Positions 18,511-22,064 of a DNA stretch of 22,064 bases are shown in pieces. The position numbers were made by a program, and so were the translations under genes. The notes under the pieces are model-generated. The model searched no databases, was not told the origin of the DNA, and saw only the letters and a list, made by a program, of their open reading frames with translations. How positions within the stretch are numbered: position 1 is the stretch's first letter; each line of letters starts with the position of its first letter. The DNA is from a virus: IMG/VR virus record IMGVR_UViG_3300047371_000105, positions 1 through 22,064 of that record. One strand, written 5' to 3'.

Positions 18511-20745
18511 ATGGCTAGCCTATTAGACAGAATATCAAAACTTATAACAAAGAACGCCCAACAAACAGCAGCCGAATATAACCGCGCTATATACCAGTAC
18601 TTAGGCGAAAGTATACTTTGGAACCCAGAAAACGACAGAAGCTATATAGACGAAGGCTACCGTAAGAACGCTACGGTATATTCGCTAGTAAACATTATTA
18701 CCAAGGCGGCTACTACTATACCCTTCCAGGTGTACCAAAAACAAAGCGACAACGACTTAAAACGCTATAAGGCGCTAACAAGCGGCACGCTAGATAGCAG
18801 TACTATGTACCAGGCTAAGATGCTACAGAAGAACGCGCTAGTAGAAGTTAAAGACACCGCACTACACCAACTGCTAGACAGACCAAACGCGGCGCAGTCT
18901 TATAACAGCTGGCTAACTGAACTAATAGCTTTTGGTAAGCTAACTGGGAACCGTTACGTTTACGGTATAGGTCCAGACAGTGGACCCAGCCAAGGTAAGT
19001 ATACTGAACTATATGTATTACCTAGTCAAGTAGTAGAAATAGTAAGTAACGGTATTATGCAGCCAGTAAAAGAATACCGTATAGAATACAACGGTAACTA
19101 TGCTATGCCAGCCGACTGCGTACTACATATAAAAGATTTTAACCCATACTACGACGGTACAGGCAGCCACTTATACGGTCAAAGCCCACTACGCGCTGGT
19201 CTTAGAAGTTTAACAACAAATAACGAAGCTGTTACTACAGGGGTTAAATATCTACAGAACCAGACCGCTAGGGGTGTACTTATGTCCGAAGAAGGCGACC
19301 TAAACGAAGTACAGGCGCAACAGTTAAAGGATAAATTTAGACAGCAATACCAAGGTAGTAACAATGGCGGCGACGTTATTATAACGCCTAAGAAACTTAG
19401 CTGGGTTAACTTTGGCCTAAACGCTGCGGACGTTTCACTAATAGAACAGTACAACGCGTCTATAAAAGATATTTGTAACATATTTAACGTACCTGTACAG
19501 CTGCTAAACAATACAGAAGCCAGCACGTATAACAATATGAAGGAAGCCAAAAAGGCTTTATACCAGAACGCTGTAATACCAGAACTAGTAAAACTACGCG
19601 ACGAACTGAACCGCTGGCTGGTCCCAATGTACGGCGATAACCTATACCTAGATTTTGACTTTACAGCTATACCAGAACTACAGGAAGAAAACGATAAAGT
19701 AGTACAACAGCTTAGTAGCGCCTGGTGGATAACACCAAACGAAAAACGCGCTGTAATGAACTACGGCAAAGATGAAGACACGCCAGCTATGGACGACTAC
19801 TATATACCTAGTAACCTACTACCAGTAAGTAACCAGGATATAGAAATACCAGAACCAGCGCCAATGGCTGTAGATATAGAAGAAGAAAAAAGGCTAATCA
19901 AAGAAGCGCTGTATAGTATAGAAGTTAAAGCCGAAGTACCAGGAATGACAGACGTATATACTACAGAAGAAGAAGCCCAAGCACGCGCCGAAGAACTAGG
20001 CGGTAGTGGTACACACCAGCACACCTTTGACGGCGAAGAAGTATATATGCCCTTTGACACCCACGCAGAATACGAAACGGCTATAGCTGAAAGCAAAGAC
20101 AAAGAAATAAGCGACAGGCTAAACGCTGCACTAGAAAAAAAAACTAACGACCATAACGAAGAAGTAGGCGACGACGAAAGCAGGCGTACTACTGTAGGTA
20201 CACTATACGAAGTATATAAACGTGGTGTAGGCGCTTATAGAACTAACCCACAAAGCGTAAGACCAACAGTACAAAGCCCAGAACAGTGGGCTATGGCACG
20301 CGTAAACAGTTATTTATATGCGCTTAAAAATGGTAAGTTTAAAGGCGGCAAACACGATACAGACTTACTACCAGCTGAACACCCAGAAAGCAGTAAAGAA
20401 ACTAGCAAAGCAGAAAGCTACGACGACTACCCACAGGCCGCTACTAACAACGCTAAGCGTATGCTAGGCTGGATAGACAAATACGGTAGGGACGTAGTAA
20501 CCGCTGGCACGAACGTAGGGCTAGCTAGGGCGCAGCAATTAAGCAGCCGCGAACCAATAAGCTTAGACGTTTTAAAACGCACTAGAAGCTATTTAGAACG
20601 CGCCAAAACCTACAGTACTGTAGACGACAAACTAAAAGACGAACCCTGGCTAGATAACGGTTTTGTAGCTTACAACTTATGGGGCGGCGAAGCTATGCGC
20701 GTATATGCAAATAAGAAGCTAGCCGAACTAGAAGACAATGCCTAA
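18511..20745 (+). CDS. Portal protein with long C-terminal extension
   Basis: A 744-residue portal, the dodecameric ring through which DNA enters and leaves the head. Residues 1-440 are a complete HK97-type portal (YRKNATVYSLVNIITKAATTIPFQVY, LTGNRYVYGIG, LYGQSPLRAGLRSL, NVPVQLLNNTEASTYNNMKEAKKALY). About 300 further residues follow. Part A (479-525) has YTTEEEAQARAEELGG and THQHTFDGEEVYMPFDTHAEYE. Part B (560-620) has YEVYKRGVGAYRTNPQSVRP and LKNGKFKGGKHDTDLLP. Part C (638-742) has YPQAATNNAKRMLGWIDKYG, VGLARAQQLSSREPISLDVL and LWGGEAM. I recall similar modules in other phage head-region proteins, where they stand alone or fused. Their function is unknown. The stop overlaps the next gene by 8 nt. 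Confidence 0.88.
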   Translation: MASLLDRISKLITKNAQQTAAEYNRAIYQYLGESILWNPENDRSYIDEGYRKNATVYSLVNIITKAATTIPFQVYQKQSDNDLKRYKALTSGTLDSSTMYQAKMLQKNALVEVKDTALHQLLDRPNAAQSYNSWLTELIAFGKLTGNRYVYGIGPDSGPSQGKYTELYVLPSQVVEIVSNGIMQPVKEYRIEYNGNYAMPADCVLHIKDFNPYYDGTGSHLYGQSPLRAGLRSLTTNNEAVTTGVKYLQNQTARGVLMSEEGDLNEVQAQQLKDKFRQQYQGSNNGGDVIITPKKLSWVNFGLNAADVSLIEQYNASIKDICNIFNVPVQLLNNTEASTYNNMKEAKKALYQNAVIPELVKLRDELNRWLVPMYGDNLYLDFDFTAIPELQEENDKVVQQLSSAWWITPNEKRAVMNYGKDEDTPAMDDYYIPSNLLPVSNQDIEIPEPAPMAVDIEEEKRLIKEALYSIEVKAEVPGMTDVYTTEEEAQARAEELGGSGTHQHTFDGEEVYMPFDTHAEYETAIAESKDKEISDRLNAALEKKTNDHNEEVGDDESRRTTVGTLYEVYKRGVGAYRTNPQSVRPTVQSPEQWAMARVNSYLYALKNGKFKGGKHDTDLLPAEHPESSKETSKAESYDDYPQAATNNAKRMLGWIDKYGRDVVTAGTNVGLARAQQLSSREPISLDVLKRTRSYLERAKTYSTVDDKLKDEPWLDNGFVAYNLWGGEAMRVYANKKLAELEDNA

Positions 20746-22064
20746 ACAACTGCTAACTAAACAGTTTAAGCAAGTCTGGCAAACGTCCGTAGAACGTGAA
20801 CGCGGTAAAATGGAACGCCAGTATATAGCTAAGCTACGCAAATGGTATAACGCCGAATACGCTAAAGGCGTCCAGCAGTTTGTAGACGAAGGGCGTATAA
20901 TAGTACAGGGTTTATTCCCTGTAGCTTTTTTATCTAAATTCTACGAAGAATACTACGAAGAAACTGGACTACATTTTGCTAACTGGTATTTTAAGAACTA
21001 TAAGAAGTTTGTAAAGAAGCAAAGCGCCGACCAATACCAAAACCAATGGCGTACAAGTTTTGCTAGTTATGGCGCTGCGGTAGCTAAGACTAACGTAACA
21101 CTAGTACAGGGTACAGCACTAAAAACCCTTATAGCCCTTACAACTAAACTAAGCCGCGACCCAGAATTTCAAGCGCTAGGCGCAGCTGAACAGGCGCGTA
21201 TATTAAAGCGTCAATTCGACGGCTATAGTCAATACCAAGCCGAACGCTTTATACGTACAGAAACCACCGCTATAAGTAATAAGGCTATACTAGAAAGCGC
21301 TACTACTATATTCCCAAAAGACCAGCTACAAAAAGAATGGTCTACAGCACTAGACGGACGCGAACGCGCAAGCCATAGGGCAGCAGACGGACAGACCGTA
21401 CCATACGACCAGCCCTTTATAGTGCAAGGCGAAGAACTAATGGAACCAGGCGACAGACGCGGCAGCGCTAGTAACGTAGTAAACTGTAGATGCGCCGCTA
21501 TACCAGTACCTATAGAAGACGCTGTAGCTGTAGAAGGTTTGGAAAATATAGGCGTACAGTTAGCTGGCGAAAACCTAACAGGTGGACTAACAGCAGCAGA
21601 TGTAGCAAGTATAGCAGCAACTATAGGCGCACCAAAACCAAAACCTAAGCCAAGGTACAGCGGACCAGACCAAGGCAAAGGCGAACCGCTAGGCGACTAC
21701 TTAGAACGTACAGAACACCCAGGATATAGCACCTGGCAGCAGTTAGACAAAATAGAAAAAGACGGTTATGTGGTAGGTAATTTAGAATTTGTAAAACTAC
21801 TTAAACAAGAAGTTAAAATAACTTTAACTGAAACTAGAAGCTCACACCTGGCAAATAGAATAAAAATAAATAAAAAAAGATACCCAAAAGGTGCGCCTCA
21901 AACCAAAGGCGTAATAGCGCACGAATTCGGACACGCTATACATAACCAACAGCGCTGGGTGCAGTATGGTATGGCTAGCGACCCTATAGTAGTTAAAAAC
22001 TTTAAGCGACTACAAAAAGAAGCTGGTGTAGGTTTTAGGGGACAGCGCCGTATGGATATACAAA
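20738..22064 (+). CDS. MuF-type head morphogenesis protein with C-terminal HEFGH metallopeptidase motif, 3' truncated
   Basis: Open from ATG 20738, inside the portal stop region, to the window edge: 442 residues with no stop. Residues about 1-260 are a phage Mu F-like minor head protein (PF04233-type): AERFIRTETTAISNKAILESATTIF (168-192), KEWSTALDGRERASHRAADGQTVPYDQPF (199-227) and the NVVNCRCAAIPVP end with C250/C252. A linker with PKPKPKPRYSGPDQGKG (299-315) leads to a second domain with KGVIAHEFGHAIHNQQRW (390-407). There H395-E396-F397-G398-H399 is an HExxH zincin motif; the third zinc ligand would lie beyond the window or downstream. DNA around 21780-21905 is more AT-rich with different codons (AAT, AGA, TCA). 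MuF proteins carrying C-terminal enzymatic or toxin domains are known; delivery by the virion is inferred. Confidence 0.85.
   Translation, partial: MPKQLLTKQFKQVWQTSVERERGKMERQYIAKLRKWYNAEYAKGVQQFVDEGRIIVQGLFPVAFLSKFYEEYYEETGLHFANWYFKNYKKFVKKQSADQYQNQWRTSFASYGAAVAKTNVTLVQGTALKTLIALTTKLSRDPEFQALGAAEQARILKRQFDGYSQYQAERFIRTETTAISNKAILESATTIFPKDQLQKEWSTALDGRERASHRAADGQTVPYDQPFIVQGEELMEPGDRRGSASNVVNCRCAAIPVPIEDAVAVEGLENIGVQLAGENLTGGLTAADVASIAATIGAPKPKPKPRYSGPDQGKGEPLGDYLERTEHPGYSTWQQLDKIEKDGYVVGNLEFVKLLKQEVKITLTETRSSHLANRIKINKKRYPKGAPQTKGVIAHEFGHAIHNQQRWVQYGMASDPIVVKNFKRLQKEAGVGFRGQRRMDIQ

Overview
The window is a contiguous piece of a tailed double-stranded DNA phage genome (class Caudoviricetes, siphovirus-like). 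Every gene I can support is on the + strand and packing is tight, with many stop/start overlaps. A marine or environmental Bacteroidota (flavobacterial) host is likely, for three reasons. Several genes are preceded by the Bacteroidota -7 element TAnnTTTG, once with a TTTG exactly 19 nt upstream. No Shine-Dalgarno sequence stands before the genes; starts follow A-rich leaders or the pattern actATGG. The tail, fibre, endolysin and 3TM-holin proteins also look like those of Bacteroidota phages. This host call is inference; no host DNA is present. I see no integrase, repressor/attachment module, tRNA, CRISPR array or insertion sequence.

Layout. 1-411 is the end of a tail-terminator-like gene. 423-1765 holds small genes with a lysis cassette: a one-TM peptide, an M15 peptidase endolysin and a 3TM holin. 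1798-3380 is a mosaic tail fibre and its partner. 3387-4336 encodes two tandem tail-tube paralogues closed by a strong terminator. 4387-5129 is the tail assembly chaperone pair, joined by a probable -1 ribosomal frameshift on a run of nine A. 5164-9417 carries the tape measure and a large distal-tail/baseplate-type protein, followed by a terminator. 9546-16901 is the replication and recombination block: a small HTH protein, an Erf-like annealing protein, an SSB-like protein, a RecE-like nuclease, a DnaA-domain-IV-like protein, a VRR-NUC nuclease, a replisome organiser with a candidate origin inside it, a further PD-(D/E)XK-type protein and a primase-helicase, mixed with tiny membrane and coiled-coil genes. 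16973-22064 is packaging and head: TerS, TerL, a portal with a long C-terminal extension, and a MuF-type head protein that continues past the window edge.

Working together: TerS/TerL package DNA through the portal, and the tail genes build a non-contractile tail of moderate length. The Erf-like, SSB-like and RecE-like genes form a recombination set, and the DnaA-like, organiser and primase-helicase genes a replication set. Major capsid and protease genes are not here; they probably lie beyond the right end, joining round to the tail-terminator at the left end if the genome is circular or permuted.

The observations I rate highest are: (1) the MuF head protein carries a C-terminal HEFGH zinc-metallopeptidase motif after a proline-rich linker, a candidate virion-delivered effector; (2) a 15-residue DGG-containing motif occurs three times in two tail proteins, once as a clean insertion in one of two paralogues; (3) GATC, CATG and CCGG are absent from the whole window, and TC is scarce on the coding strand except in the acquired part of the tail fibre; (4) a 10-bp tandem repeat sits directly before a start codon; (5) a self-contained promoter-gene-terminator cassette lies at 16438-16680.
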